A stretch of 64,000 bases of DNA from Petrolisthes cinctipes (GCA_033782935.1 JAWQEG010003791.1:62001-126000), one strand, 5' to 3'. Counted from the first letter of the stretch, positions 42,370 to 54,790 are shown. Made by a program: numbers and translations. Notes: generated from the sequence alone by a model not told the origin.

Positions 42370-43900
42370 CCTATAACAGAATCTCCCCACCATCTGTTGA
42401 GTGTTGTGAACACTGTGGTGAATGCGCCTACGTCAGCGCTGTGAACTACTTGTTATTAGTCATACCCAGCTGTTAGTTGTGCCACGGCCCTTTGCCGGAT
42501 GTGGATGTGAGAGGCAAGAATCGCAGCTGTCACTGCTGGTAAGTAATCTGCAGGATTTACTATACTAACACACATTTCTCTCATTCTCCGTCCATCATCA
42601 ATCCTTCTCGTGTGAAAATTGTTCTTTATCAGTTGTCCGATGTCTTTTAATCCTATAAAACCAGGTTAAAGACCTAGCAAAGCTTTCGTTGTGGCGTGTG
42701 TGTGTTTTTCTTTTCTTAATCAGAGAGAACGAATGGAGTAGTGGGCAGTGTGATATCTGCCATCAGTGACTGTCAGCACTAGATAGATAATGCTGCCCAA
42801 ACGCCCTGACTTGGCTTGTCGGAGTGGGAGAAAGAGAACAACTGGCAAGGTTACCCAATAACATTAAAGTGTATGAGACTAGGTGGGTGGGGTTAACTTT
42901 TACTGCGTTTGATGTTGTTCAGTAGATTCTTCAACTGTGTGTAGTGAAGGATGCTAAATTTTTATGCACTCGAAATATATCTGATGTTTTTTCTTAAGCA
43001 CTAATTATAGGATACATTTTCTTTGATAACTTGCCTACTCTGGATGTAAAGCTTTGTAATCGTGACAACATTAAACAAGAAATATAAAAATTAGTTAGTT
43101 TAGAATAGTTTTCCTAATATAATGAGATACGTTTACATTTTCTATCATATCATTGACTTTAAAAAAGCATTATTATTTTTTAGGGTAGACTACGGTAAGC
43201 AGGATAATCCAACTTCCCTGGAGCAGGTAGGCTATACATATCCTCCTGCGTGTTCTAATTTCAGAAAACTGAAAGAGTTATAATACTTGCTACCAACCAT
43301 AAACATACAAAAAAACAAAACAAAAAAACTTACGATTATTGTTGCAGTGAAAAGCGACGAAGAGTGGCCGTGAGGAAGGGATGAAGGATGGTTTAGTGGG
43401 TTTGGCGAGAGTGGCAGATACCTCGAATATCAACAGTGTCAAACGTTTCCAAATTTTGTTGTTCTTGTTGGACGTAAAACACAGGGCTGACCACAATGGA
43501 GGCAGTCTCTGACCACACTGGAGGCAGGATAATGTAGTAGTGATCTCTATGAAGAGTTCCAATACAAGATGGTCCTTGGCTCTAAAGTTGCAAAATATAT
43601 CCAAATGAGAACGAGAGTAACGGAGGTCTCTGATAAGGTCGTGTTGGTGAACTTGGTGGCGGGCTCCTTTTGAATTAATTGAATGTGATTGGCTACTAAT
43701 GTTTCCCAGTGCTGCTGTGATTGGCTCGTGTCGTCAGTATTTAAAATTCCCGCGACCTGTGTGGACCTATTTTGGCCTCCCAGTGACCGCACGTCGCCCC
43801 AGCCCCAGCCTCAGCCCCAGGCGCAATAAAAAGTAGTGCTCACCAGCTTTCTTTGGAGAAATTATTATAGTAGTCATTGGATTCACACAAAATGAATGGC
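42370..43900. other. stretch with no supported gene
   Basis: Includes GC-richer parts (42480-42540, 43730-43830). A good plus-strand donor-like site, cactgctg|gtaagt, lies at about 42540 and could end a non-coding first exon of a plus-strand gene such as the one at 55.98 kb; this is speculation. A tatttaaa box lies near 43737. No ORF has recognisable content. Confidence 0.25.
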
Positions 43901-43989
43901 ACGTTTAATTTAGCGTGCTGAAGTAAAAATCAGCTTTCAGAAGGAAGAGACACGTACAGTTGAAGATAGTTAGTTACCTTTACGATAAA

Positions 43990-45260
43990 AGTTGCTACTT
44001 CCTCATATGCTTCCCAAATTGTGATTCTGCCATGCACCTTTTTTACTTCTTCATCAACTAAGGGTGATCTTCCCTGTTTATTGATGGTTTACACATCAAC
44101 ATCAAGAAGAAGACGTGGTAGCTTGCGAAACAAAACAGAAGCAACACTTACGTCAGCTTTTTCCTTTAAAATTAACTCATGATTGACGTTTTTCAGTACC
44201 ACAAACACTGGATCCAACAGATCAGTCCTTTTCAGTATTTGAGAGCATGCAATTCTGTACCATTCTCAGCAACGTGAAAGAAAGCTCTCCTTAATTTCAT
44301 GTGTTTTCACTATTGTCTTGGTTTTACTAGCAAGGATAGGCTACCAGGATAGATTTTATCTACTTTGCATCCAATATGTTGGATTCTCAAATGCTGATAC
44401 ATTATAGTTAATAGACTCCCTTATCATAAATTTCGAACAAAACATCCTCAGAACTCTTTCAGTCTCTAGTACTAGTATGTGTAGCTGGAAGGTATTACTG
44501 TAGACTCAAAAACTTTGTTCAAGCCAACCAAATCCCCGAGAACAAATTTAAGCTTGTGAATTCCAGAGTGGCTCTGATGTATGGGGACTTCAGAGCTTGT
44601 AATATTCTTTCTGCTTGAAAATTTTTCACTGCAAAAGCCTATTCTGTAAAATACAATTCCAATGCTGACCACTGTGCAAGAATGCGATCCACGCATTGAG
44701 AAACACACAACCACTATTTCTGACAAGGCTTCAGCAGTTTGTGTTTCACAGTCAGTAAAGTGTTGAAATTCTTCATAACTTTTTCCGATTTGGTGAAAGT
44801 TTGAAATGGTTATAAATGTCATGGATTAGCTCTCCTAGCATTTTTGACAATGTTCCACAAGAGTGTCCGGCAACTAAATGGAATGTGTGACAAATACATT
44901 TCACAATGAACATTCTGGCACAGCATCCTTCAACTTGGTCAATAGTGAATTCCTCTCTCCCTGCATCAGTTTTTCACCATCAGATCATAATCATCTACTT
45001 TGTCTCATCCAATACAGTCTTTTCTAAGGTTTAAGACGGTAGTAACGGGGAAAGGTGTTCCAATGTGTCACTTTTCAAAAATCTTATATTAACATATTAA
45101 ATGTTTTGTTCATTGTTAAATCTATTCCCTTGTCGCACAGCAGTGAAATTCCACCAGACATAGCAATTTCCTTCATTAGCTTTTCATGTGCATAGGGTGT
45201 TGATCATTCAGTCAAAAGATATGTCGTTCCCTTAGTTCGATTGAAAGTCATAATTATATA
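43990..45260 (-). pseudogene. hAT transposase relic
   Basis: Minus strand, reading leftward: fragments resembling YLLTE, MSGGISLLCDKGIDLTMN, then FIVKCICHTFHLVAGHSCG, KMLGELIHDIYNHF and KSYEEFQHFTDCETQ (about 44760-44800). The string CICHTFHL and the block ending EFQHFTDCE are typical of ZBED-like hAT transposases before the TRWLSL motif. Stops and frameshifts throughout, termini not found. It differs from the hAT at 14.3 kb. Confidence 0.55.
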
Positions 45261-45406
45261 GTTTTGATTGCCTTTGAATCATCCGAACCAAATGGAGTGT
45301 ATTCATGTATTCACCACGTCATCAAGACGGTTAAGAGATTTTTTTCTAACTATAATTGCAACATCATTCAACTCTGCTTTAATCCTGCTCTCATCCTGTG
45401 ATACTA

Positions 45407-45528
45407 CGGGCTGTATTCAAGAACATTCATGGTGTGTGTATATACGATGGCGTGGTGCCGGTACGACTCCATAGACAAACAACACGGCCATCGTATACAC
45501 CATGAATGTTCTTGAATATCACCCTACA
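45407..45528. mobile_element. MITE family D, copy 3
   Basis: Near-perfect palindrome: gggctgtattcaagaacatt and the inverted gggtgatattcaagaacatt, inner tatacgatggcgtgg / ggccatcgtatacacc. TAC flanks both ends. Confidence 0.78.
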
Positions 45529-45714
45529 AACGAAGTCATCACATGAAATGGCTCCTTGCATGTGCTTTGCAAGTCTTATTATATGGGAAGACGTTTTGTT
45601 GTTTTCGTATGACCAATTAGCTCCGATTTTCCTGCCGACTGATCACACCAGAATTCAATCGCTTACCGTCTGTGTAGATGAGACAACACAACATCACAAT
45701 ACACACGAGACACG

Positions 45715-45790
45715 ATACACTTACACATACACTCTGACACATACACACCCACACTTCTTCACATACACACACAATATCACTCTATAAATA
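45715..45790 (+). repeat. CA/ACAT-rich simple repeat
   Basis: acacatacac-like interrupted repeat. Low complexity, non-coding. Confidence 0.7.
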
Positions 45791-46261
45791 TATGACCTTA
45801 ATGACCAATACGTAGTCGATAGGCATTAATTATAAGTCCAAGTCTGTGTAGATGATAATACGTACTGTATTCTCAAGTACCGTACAGTATGTGTGTGTGT
45901 GTCCAAGGGATATGCGCAAATAACGGAAAAGATGAAAATTAAGATTGGAACTAACACGAGTCTATAAAAGTTATATAAGTTAGATCACGGAAGTGTATAT
46001 AATATTCTCCATCATGAGTTTCTACCGATCGAGGCCTTAATGCAAAACCTGTTAAGAAAAATATATAAAAACTTGGACTCAAATGGCGACGTATACAAAT
46101 GTTTTTTTTAACTTGCGCAATTTTTCTTCCACTTTGTCACAACGCCTTGACAAAATACACCACACAGATTCAGATTATGATTGGCGTAAGAGGAGGCCAA
46201 CAGCTCTCATGTCCATAGTCGGCACAAGAAAGGAATTTGTCCCCATTGCTGCTTGGAAGAA

Positions 46262-46340
46262 TGTGTGTGTGTGTGTCGTTCTGTTGTATTGTGTGTTATT
46301 GTGTCGTGTGTGTGTGTGTGTGTGTGTATCGTACTGTTGT

Positions 46341-46394
<54 letters not shown>

Positions 46395-46485
46395 TGTAGT
46401 TGTTTTGTATTGTGTTGTGGTAGTGTTGTGGTGTGTCGATATGTTGTACTGTGTGTTGTTGTGTGTTGTTGTTGTTGTTGTTGTG
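46262..46485 (+). repeat. compound (GT)n/(TTG)n microsatellite
   Basis: Several GT runs (46264-46276, 46308-46328, 46346-46392) broken by cgttctgttgtattgtg units, then a TTG run near 46455-46480. Open in several frames on both strands by composition only. Confidence 0.95.
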
Positions 46486-46789
46486 TGTGTCCCTCCCTCC
46501 CTTCCATTTATCGTCATGGTATACAGCTAGGTTATCCCCCTCCTCCCTTTCCTGTCATCGTCAGAGTGTCACCTTTCTTTCCTCGAGTGCATGTGAATGG
46601 ATTGTAAACGTCAAGAGAGTGTTTGTTTACCTTCACACTGACCTCAACGCTCCTATATTATATCCCTTGTATGGACAACACTGATTTTCCTCTGACATGT
46701 TAAATCGTTTGACGTTATTACAAGTATGTTATCTAGGACTCTAGGAGCTGCTATTTGTAAGGATTATATATATTGTCTTTTCCGATCAA

Positions 46790-46940
46790 ACTGAAAGACT
46801 ATCAATTTCTCCAAATGATGCAATGAAACAAATTATACTTCCTCAATATCGGAATGTGGAAGAGACGTCTGTTTTGCTGCATAGTTTGAGGTAATCAGTA
46901 GCCGTCCTATTCCCTGACAAATTATATGGCCCCTCTACCA
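46790..46940. mobile_element. degenerate MITE, family C-like
   Basis: caatttctccaaatgatgca, atgaaacaaatt, then gttttgctgcatagtttgag, ggtaatcagtagcc: inverted arms with the shared motif in eroded form. Confidence 0.45.
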
Positions 46941-47432
46941 GGTAGCATTTATAATTTTTAGTATTGCTTCCTTTAACAAGAAAAAATGTCTGTTGTTTAG
47001 AAATATAAAATCAATCGTTCGTTGTTTGAAAATTACTCTGGTATTTCACTGTCTATTTTGTTTTGTTTTTCTTTGTTCGTTCTCCGTCCTTCATCCTTTC
47101 TTTGGTTGTATTTGTTCCCTTCAGAAACATTTGGTGTCCTCAAAGCCAATACAACCAAACTTTAGGACGAAGGGAGCCAAAAGACGAACTATCTGCCAAT
47201 GAGGTAACCCTTATGAGAATATCGTATCTACCAAGTATCGTTTGGTCACAGATTATTCAAGTTCAAGAATCTCCGCGGTTTCAAGAACTGTCGTGATTTG
47301 TTCTGTGCTGTGATCGCAAAAGACGTATCAAGAGGCATCGTAGCCAAGTTAGTAATAGAAGAGGTTCAAAAAAACTATCGTAACTAAGTAGTTTAAGAAA
47401 GGAACCCAACTAAGCTCTTGTATAGTCTCTAA

Positions 47433-47594
47433 GGGGACAGTATACTTATGGTACAGTACATATATTGGAGCGCCTTGATTCCTTCAAAGTATGCCAGGAA
47501 ATAGGACCAGGTTAATAAAAATAATGGTGGCCTGTTGCTTGGAATAGTTTGGAGGAATCAGTCGCTCTAGTATTGCCAACAATGTATACTTTCT
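47433..47594. mobile_element. MITE family B, copy at 47.4 kb
   Basis: Flanked by CTAA and TTAG, decayed TTAA sites. Arms gattccttcaaagtatgcca and atagtttggaggaatcagtc. Confidence 0.72.
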
Positions 47595-47645
47595 TTAGTT
47601 ATCGCAACCATTACTTTTTTCTCGAGTAATTGTCTAAACTCTAAA

Positions 47646-47792
47646 GGACCCCCGTGATGTAGTCAGAAAATTGGAGGCTAGTGAGTCCTTCAAACATGGC
47701 CACGAAACACCACCCATATTGAAGGAGCTTGTTTCGTGGCATAGTTAGGAGGAATCAGAAGCTACCAAGTCTCAGACACGATCAGAGGGTCC
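47646..47792. mobile_element. MITE family A, copy at 47.6 kb
   Basis: Termini ggacccccgtgatgtag and gatcagagggtcc, hairpin ccacgaaacaccaccc / gcttgtttcgtgg. About 50 bp from the B copy at 47433. Confidence 0.78.
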
Positions 47793-48293
47793 AAACAAAT
47801 ATTTAGATAATTTAGGTCATAATTTTATTGAGGATTTTCAATATCATCACAGTAGAAATAATAACGTTTCCTTTATCATCAGAATAATACTTGTACAGTG
47901 GGAGGGTTTCATTGTTTCATTTACAATAGTTTGGCGTTAGTCCAAGTATATTATTTATAAGTAAAGTTGTTGTATATGGAATAATTCATATTAGCTGTAG
48001 GACATTATAAATATGTATAGAAGGGCTTCACTTCAAGGAAAAATCATCTGTTGCTGTCAAAGAAACGCTTAAATATATAATTATTTCATAGATTAAATTA
48101 TTATTAAAATAGACCAGAAACACAAAGCTGGGAGAGAATGCAAGCATTCTATCAATCCGAGGACCCCAGCCCTAAAGCCATAGGCCGACTGATTCCTCCA
48201 CACAGCACAGATAGATTTTTTTTTTAATTATAGTTTTTAGGAGTGTGTCAGCATCCAGTTCGTCCACAACCACGTCATGACCCTTTCAGTTAA

Positions 48294-48439
48294 AGGGCTA
48301 ATCCACTTTTGGTACATTAGAGCGCCTTGATTCCTCCAAACAATACCAGGACACAGGACTAGGTTAACAAAAATAATGGTGGTCTGTTTCTTAGAATAAT
48401 TTGAAGGAACCAGTTGTTCCAGATATACCAACACTGTAT
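48294..48439. mobile_element. MITE family B, copy at 48.3 kb
   Basis: Left TTAA 48290-48293; right end near gtattaattaaa. Arms gattcctccaaacaatacca and aataatttgaaggaaccag. Confidence 0.72.
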
Positions 48440-48701
48440 TAATTAAATCTGCAGGCCGATATTTACGAATTAAATTTATCAGATGTCAGTTCATTAGATT
48501 CTTTTAATGTGTGTATGTATTTTTACCTGTCGAAAAATTAGTGACTTCCTCATCCCATTTCTAATATTTTCGTTTTATAATTGAAATAAGTTTTTAATGC
48601 ACCCAGTATTAAACACAACTGTGATAAAAAAAAAACTGATTCCAATCTGAATTTGTTAACAATTTCATTTTATTTCGCTTTTTAAAACTCCAAGCCCGTT
48701 C

Positions 48702-48730
<29 letters not shown>
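48702..48730 (+). repeat. poly-A tract
   Basis: 29 A residues. No LINE or SINE body with recognisable features immediately upstream. Confidence 0.95.
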
Positions 48731-48732
<2 letters not shown>

Positions 48733-49064
48733 CTACAGTACAATGGGGCGTGTGGTGGGCAACCTTTCGATTTGCAGTTAGATTTCTAACCCACAAGCGG
48801 ACCTCCTATATTAATTTTGGAAACAGTATCGGTAATTAAGTAAACACGTATCCCTTCCCTTTCTTAAAATATTTTTAGGATCCACTTAGACCCTCTTTCC
48901 TCACTCCCCGATGTGTAAAAATGGGTACCTGGTTATGACATTGAAGCCTGCATGAATCACTCTTCGATGTGGTCGAGTTCAGTAAGTTCTTGTAAATAAA
49001 CCAAATCCCGACGAGTGAGGCCACCACAAGTCACTCAAGAGGCCAGATTCTTTAAGTTGTACTG

Positions 49065-49440
49065 TGATGGCGGCGGGGCAGGAGATGGCACAAAGTGGAG
49101 AGGGTGGCAGGAGGATGGCAAGTGATGGCACAAGAATAGAGATAGAAGGTGGCAGGGGTGATGGCAGGTAGTGGCACAAAAATGGTGATAGAGGATGGGA
49201 GGGTAGGTGGCAGGTGATGGCATATGAATGGAGATAGAGGGTGACAGGAGGATGGCAGGTGATGGCACAAGAATGGAGATATAGGGTGGCAGGTGTGATG
49301 GCACAAACGTGGAGAGTGTGGCAGGGAGGTGGCAGGTGATGGAATAAAAATGAAGAGGGTGGCAGGAGGATGACAGATGAAGGCACAAGAATGGAGATAT
49401 AGGATGGCAGGTGGAGTGAGGTGGTGATGATGGCACAAGA
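49065..49440 (+). repeat. minisatellite of GGTGGCAGGAGGATGGCA units
   Basis: About nine imperfect units of 38-48 bp (ggcaggtgatggcacaagaa, tggagatagagggtggcagg). The minus strand is open in three frames at once, as expected for repeats without stop triplets, so I do not call a gene. Confidence 0.85.
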
Positions 49441-49528
49441 ACCTCGACGGATGGAGGACTGAGCTATAACCTTAGTTCATATGAGTGTCATGGCTGTGTG
49501 TGTGTGTGTGTGTGTTACTCGTTGTTAA

Positions 49529-49681
49529 GGGGGAAGTACAGTGTTGGCAAATCTGGAGCAACTGATTCCTCCAAATTATTCCAAGCAATAGAACACCATT
49601 ATTTTTGTTCATCTGGTCGTGTTTCCTGACATACTTTGGAGGAATCATGGCACTCCAATGTAACAAAAGTGAATTACACCC
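49529..49681. mobile_element. MITE family B, copy at 49.5 kb
   Basis: 153 bp between TTAA 49525-49528 and 49682-49685. Arms gattcctccaaattattcca and tactttggaggaatcatgg. A good representative of the family. Confidence 0.8.
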
Positions 49682-49837
49682 TTAAGTGTCGTTACCTGCC
49701 GCCGAAAATGCATTGTTGTTGTTGTTTTTAATATATAACATCTGGAGTTAAAAAAATAAAGAATATACTAAATTAGTAATCGTGAGAGACAGAGACTAAA
49801 GCAGGAGTTTAGTTATCTATATCTTTAACACCTTTGC

Positions 49838-49919
49838 GTTCTAAAATATTCCAAGCAACAACAGGCCACCATAATATTTGTTAATCTGGTCCCTGTTTCC
49901 TGGCATTATTTGGAATTAA
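49838..49919. mobile_element. MITE family B, truncated copy
   Basis: Keeps the centre (aaatattccaagcaacaaca to tcctggcattatttggaatt) and abuts the family A copy through TTAATTAA. Confidence 0.6.
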
Positions 49920-49923
49920 TTAA

Positions 49924-50070
49924 GTGACCCTGTGATGTAGTCAGAAAATTGGAGGTATACGAATATTTCACCTATTGCTACGAAACACTACCTATATGGA
50001 GGAAGCTTGTTTCGTGGCGTAGTCAGGAGGAATCAGAAGCCTCCAATTCTCGTACACGATCACAGGGTCC
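49924..50070. mobile_element. MITE family A, copy at 49.9 kb
   Basis: 147 bp between TTAA 49920-49923 and 50071-50074. gtgaccctgtgatgtag / gatcacagggtcc. Next to a truncated B copy. Confidence 0.8.
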
Positions 50071-50360
50071 TTAAGACTCTAATGTACAGTTGGCCACAGG
50101 AATTCATACACAGGCTAAATAAAAAGAGAGGTCCTTATTCTGAAAGTACTGTAATAAATGGTCTATCAAGTGATTTGGTTATTGCAAAACAACAAACCTA
50201 GTAATTCTCTTGTATTGCAGTTACATAGTCTTGAATTTCCTGTATGTTATAAACACTCGAAAACAACAGTGTGTGTACGAATACTTGAGGCCAATAGTAC
50301 AGCACATACCAAGATTATATACTATGTCAAGTATCCGGGAGGCACTGCAGCTGGATGGTC

Positions 50361-50362
<2 letters not shown>

Positions 50363-50402
<40 letters not shown>
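50363..50402 (+). repeat. (GA)n microsatellite
   Basis: About 20 GA units with one AA interruption. Confidence 0.93.
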
Positions 50403-50610
50403 AGTACGGTACATTCAATGCTGACTGGACTATAGCTACCTTTTAATCACAGAGAGAGACAGGTACATATAGTTAGTTAGCTTCACAACAAACGAACAGC
50501 GTGAAGCCTACACAAGTGAAAACCATAATTCGAAACAAGACACACGTAACCCGAAACTCAGGAATAATACACGGAAACATCTCAACATACTATACTGTAT
50601 ATCCCCTTAA

Positions 50611-50761
50611 GGACCTTCCTGTGATCATGTATGAAAATTGATGGCTTCTGATTCCTCCTGACTATGCCACGAAACAAGCTCCTTCCATATGGGTGGCGTT
50701 TCGTGGTAATATTTGAAGGTCTCATTTACCTCCAATTTTCTTAATACATCACAGGGTCCCT
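50611..50761. mobile_element. MITE family A, first of a tandem pair
   Basis: 151 bp between TTAA 50607-50610 and 50762-50765. Orientation opposite to the next copy. Confidence 0.8.
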
Positions 50762-50765
50762 TTAA

Positions 50766-50915
50766 GGATCTCCGTGCATGATGTAATCAGAAAAATGAAG
50801 GTTTGTGGCCTTCAAACATTGCCACGAAACACCACCTACATTAAAGGAGCTTGTTTCGTGGCATAGTCAGGAGGAATCGAAAGCCACCAGGTTTCATATA
50901 CGATCACAGTGTCCC
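50766..50915. mobile_element. MITE family A, second of a tandem pair
   Basis: 150 bp sharing TTAA 50762-50765 with the copy on its left, ending at TTAA 50916-50919. The pair is in opposite orientation, making a larger palindrome. Confidence 0.78.
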
Positions 50916-51014
50916 TTAACTAAACTGTCACAGGAAACCCGTCTCTCTTTGAATAAATAACCACCAATTAGTAGTGATGTGTCAATGAGAAAAGTGTATT
51001 TGCGTCCCACTTAT

Positions 51015-51140
51015 CAACATTGTCTGTGGTGGAAGGTTGCCGATTCCTCTAAACTGTATGTGCCAGGAAACAGACTCGTAAAGAATACGAGTAGAGGATC
51101 TGCTGTTTTGAAGCATAGGTTGGAGAGCCGTATTGAGTCA
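51015..51140. mobile_element. MITE family C, eroded copy
   Basis: gattcctctaaactgtatg, gccaggaaacagactcg, gaggatctgctgttttgaag, cataggttggagagcc. Abuts the family A copy at 51145. Confidence 0.55.
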
Positions 51141-51144
51141 TTGA

Positions 51145-51291
51145 GGGACCCTGTGATGTAGTCAGAAAATTGGAGATAAATGAGTCCTTCAAATATTGCC
51201 ACGAAACACCACCTATATGGAAGGAGCTTGTTTCGTGGCATGGTCAGGTGGAATCGGAAGCCTCCAATTTTCACACACGATTACAGGGTCC
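51145..51291. mobile_element. MITE family A, copy at 51.1 kb
   Basis: 147 bp; left boundary TTGA, right TTAA 51292-51295. gggaccctgtgatgtag / gattacagggtcc. Confidence 0.8.
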
Positions 51292-51789
51292 TTAATAAAG
51301 TGCTGGTCATAAACAAAAACTGCTTCCCAGCTTCTATGACTTTTTCTACTATAAACTCTACTGTGAACTCTGTAAACTCACTGTTACCGCCCCAGAAGGT
51401 AATTTGTCAGTGTGTTAGGCTGTGGGCATGTGGTATGTGTACTATACAGGATGGTTATATTGATTATATAGCCAATAGTTTTGATGTGATATTTAGTGTT
51501 ATGAACAAGATATAAATGAAGAAAAAGTGAGCGAGAGGGACTTGTTGGTGTTGGCCAATTACCTAATAAGAACACATGTGACCCTGGTATTGTACAAGTG
51601 TACATGCGCAGCCATGGCACCACCACAACACAGACGGTGCAGTGAGGGATAGATGTTGGTTGGTGTTGGAAGTGATACTTGTGTACAATGTGTCATGGAC
51701 ACGGACTGGGATATTAAATAATTATTATACGACCCGGAATACGTAAGTAACATAGTCTAAACAAATGAATTGACAAGGGGACACTAACT

Positions 51790-52065
51790 AGGATATGTAG
51801 TTGATATCGAGTGGATATTGAGATGATACTGAGTTGATATTATCGAGTTGATATCGAGTGGATATGGTGATGATACTACCGTACTGTGAACTCTGTAAAC
51901 TCACTGTAACACACTTTGAACTCTATATAAACTCACTGTTAATTCTATACGGTACTGTAAACTCTGTAAACTCTACTATGAATTCTACCGTACTGTGAAC
52001 TCTACCATACTGTGAACTCTACCCAAGATCTGGACTCTACCGTACTGTGAACTCTGGCCAACGAC
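51790..52065 (+). repeat. two adjoining degenerate minisatellites
   Basis: 51790-51880 repeats gatatcgagtggatattgag; 51880-52065 repeats ctaccgtactgtgaactct. Both are non-coding. Confidence 0.75.
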
Positions 52066-52537
52066 ACGAGCGCGATGAGAAAGACGAATCAATAATAATC
52101 AATATACTGAAAATTACTGTCCATTCCATCCAAGTAACTCTCTTTCACCTGTATGTATGTACTATATCATATAAACTAACTTTTGTACTGTGCTAAGCCA
52201 AGAAAACTATATTAACATTATGACCCTGAGTATCGAAATTTTTTTTTTTTTTTTTCTCTCCTTTGTCATACGTGAGGAAAAAATGTCGTAAGGGAAGTGG
52301 GGAATAATAGTTGCCTGAGAAGATGTAGGAAGTATACTTTAATTAAGGATTCTTTAGGACGTCACTTTGGATCCGAGTGAATTCCTTTCCTGTCTTCCAT
52401 GCCCTGTCCCTCGTTTCCTTCTTTTTCCTATCATTGTACACTCGTGATACATAATTTCTGACCAAAGTTTGAGGAGCAGAAAGCTTCGAATCGCCTGGTA
52501 TTGCTCATTTCCCCACCCATTACACCATAGAATAATT

Positions 52538-53432
52538 CAGTGGTTCTCAACTGGTGATCCATGGTGACTTTTTGGGTGGTCCACAGGACGTCCACTATAT
52601 TTGGTAATAAACTGGAAATAAGTGCATAAAATTTATTGAATATTCAGTACGAAAATTTTTATCATGATAATTACGGTAACTGGCCATTCATTTTCATATA
52701 TTATTCCTATTTAAGAAATATATTGGCAATCTTCAGGTTGAAGCTGCTAAGTAGCATTTCGAGTCACTAAGTTTCTAAATTTATTCAAAATTTTAAAAGG
52801 AATGTCCAAGATTCACGCAGCTATTCCTGGCCTTAGCCTAGCCTAATACATACTTTACCAGTCGATGTGACGAACCTTCCTGTTCGATTCCTGTCAGCTG
52901 CCATGCGGCTATATGTAACACTGTTGTAGTGCAGTAGCCACCGAACTGATCAGTTGATTAGTTGTGTTATTCGTCCTGCGCTGTTTTATAGGTGTGGTGT
53001 ACTTTGATTTTGTTTTCAACTGTAAATTGTAGTAATCTAAAATTAAGCAGGGAGGAAGAGTAGAACGGAGTGAAATATTTCTGGTCAGTTGTTATGCTGT
53101 GTGCTGTGTTATGCTGGTTCTGTCTGTTAACGACAGTATGTTTTCATCGCTGTTAGTTTCTCTGTCTGTTTGTTTGTTTGGCTGTCTGTCTGTTAACTTG
53201 GTAACACAAAAACAAGAGGACAGATTTTGTTGAAACTTTTAGGAAAGGTTGAAACTGGGCTGATATTGATGAAATTTACAGGGGTCACATAGACTCATAA
53301 TAGAGGGCTAGGACCAACCGTACAGATTTTGGAAAATATCGGAGAGAGCGTATTTCCGCCAAGTGGAATGGTCCACGATATTCTTTTAATTGGGCTGGTG
53401 GTCCATGGCCTGAAATGAGTTGAGAACCACTG
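52538..53432. mobile_element. non-autonomous hAT element, 895 bp
   Basis: Begins CAGTGGTTCTCAACTGG and ends with the inverted TTGAGAACCACTG, a classic hAT (Charlie-like) terminus. ggtgatccatgg / ccatggcc continues the pairing. No transposase. CCATAGAT follows the right end and CCATAGAA lies 5 bp before the left end, a possible 8-bp duplication with small extra bases. Confidence 0.8.
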
Positions 53433-53954
53433 CCATAGATAGAGGCTGAGTTTGAATGCAGGGTATGTGTGGTGCCTCTTGCAGTTCGTCTGGTCAGAGA
53501 TTACGTATCACGAGTGTACACATACTCGTTGCTGTCCCTCCTCTCCTGTATGTGTGTCTCCTTCCCTTTCATGTTATAAGGTTTTTCTGGTCTTACACAT
53601 GCAGTCTTCTCGCTTCCTCATTTTTTATTTATTTGCGGTGAGGAAAGAAGGGAAGACACAAATGAACTGGAGATAAAAATCGGCAGATATAGGGAGGAAG
53701 GAAGGAAGGGGAGCCAGACTGTAGGGAGGTGTTGCCAGTATGACATTCAATACGGTAAGTCAGTATGTAAACAGAGTGATGCCGTTGAACACACATTGTT
53801 ACTTTGTCAGAGTAAAGGTGTCATCGACGCGAGTGATGTCATATCGCAAGTCACACACACACAGATATTTACCTGCGCATACAATACACATAAATAAATA
53901 TATACACTTGGTTTGGTGAACACACACCCGCACGCGGGCGCATTCATACATTGA

Positions 53955-54790
53955 TTTTATTTTATTTTATTTGAAAAGTTTATTGTTGCAAAGGCATATA
54001 TCAAATAAGAAGGCCACCCAAGACAATATTATAAACTTGTACAAAATTATTATTTAAAAACAAAGGTTCAAAGGAAATTAACATTTATCAGTTAAAAAAA
54101 CTAAAGATGTAAATGGGCCTATTATATAAGAAATGAGATTTATAGGAATTATGTAGTTTATAAGGTACAAATGTGGTGAAATATAGAAAAATATAAAGTA
54201 CTTAAAAGATTATAAGAAATATGTAAAGTAAAATACAGTACCAGTATAGATTAGTACATAAAGTAAGTTAATAATGATAGGACAAATAATACTGCAATAG
54301 AATATAGGTACAGTACTATAATTAAAGCTTAGAATTAAGGTATAAAAATAAAGCACAACTTAAAGCACCTGTAGTTTCACAAACCATTACCACCTGAGAA
54401 CAAAGAGAGGATATTTCTTAATAATATCAGCTATATGACATCATTATCAATAAACCAACTAATTAGCTCTGTCAGTTGCCATTGACCTTTAGGCCTGAAC
54501 TCAGCCAGAGAGGAGCAATGCAGTACATAGTGTTGGAGAGAGTGACCATCAGGACTTTGACATATGTAGGCCTGCAGTTGATCAAGTAGAAACTGCAAGA
54601 AAAATATGGCTGTATATGGCAGCATCTGGCAGTTGTTTGTAGTAAACCCTCATATCTTTATTAATGAATCACTGCGAGCCCAGAACCAACGCAAGGTGGA
54701 ACATGATTGGCTGAACTTTTGAGTGGTGGTGAAGATGTTGCCTTAATACAGCCATAATTTTCTTGCACTTTCTACTTGCTCAACTGTACA
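53955..54790 (-). pseudogene. LINE 3' end with ORF2 C-terminus and A-rich tail
   Basis: On the minus strand, ICQSPDGHSLQHYVLHCSSL then AEFRPKG and LISWFID (about 54625-54431) match the tail of Jockey-type ORF2 proteins (Cys/His motif followed by HYVLxC). The 3' UTR runs to about 53955 and ends in a repeated AAAAT-type tail (ttttattttatttta on the plus strand). Its 3' UTR recurs at 60.03-60.15 kb. Confidence 0.7.

Noticed and set aside
42370..42545. Non-coding first exon for a plus-strand gene
   Set aside because: Only a good donor-like site (gctg|gtaagt) supports it; 13 kb of transposon-rich DNA separates it from the next plus-strand gene.
46083..46607. 174-codon frame full of Val-Cys repeats
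   Set aside because: Translation of a GT microsatellite; the frame is open in several phases and on both strands.
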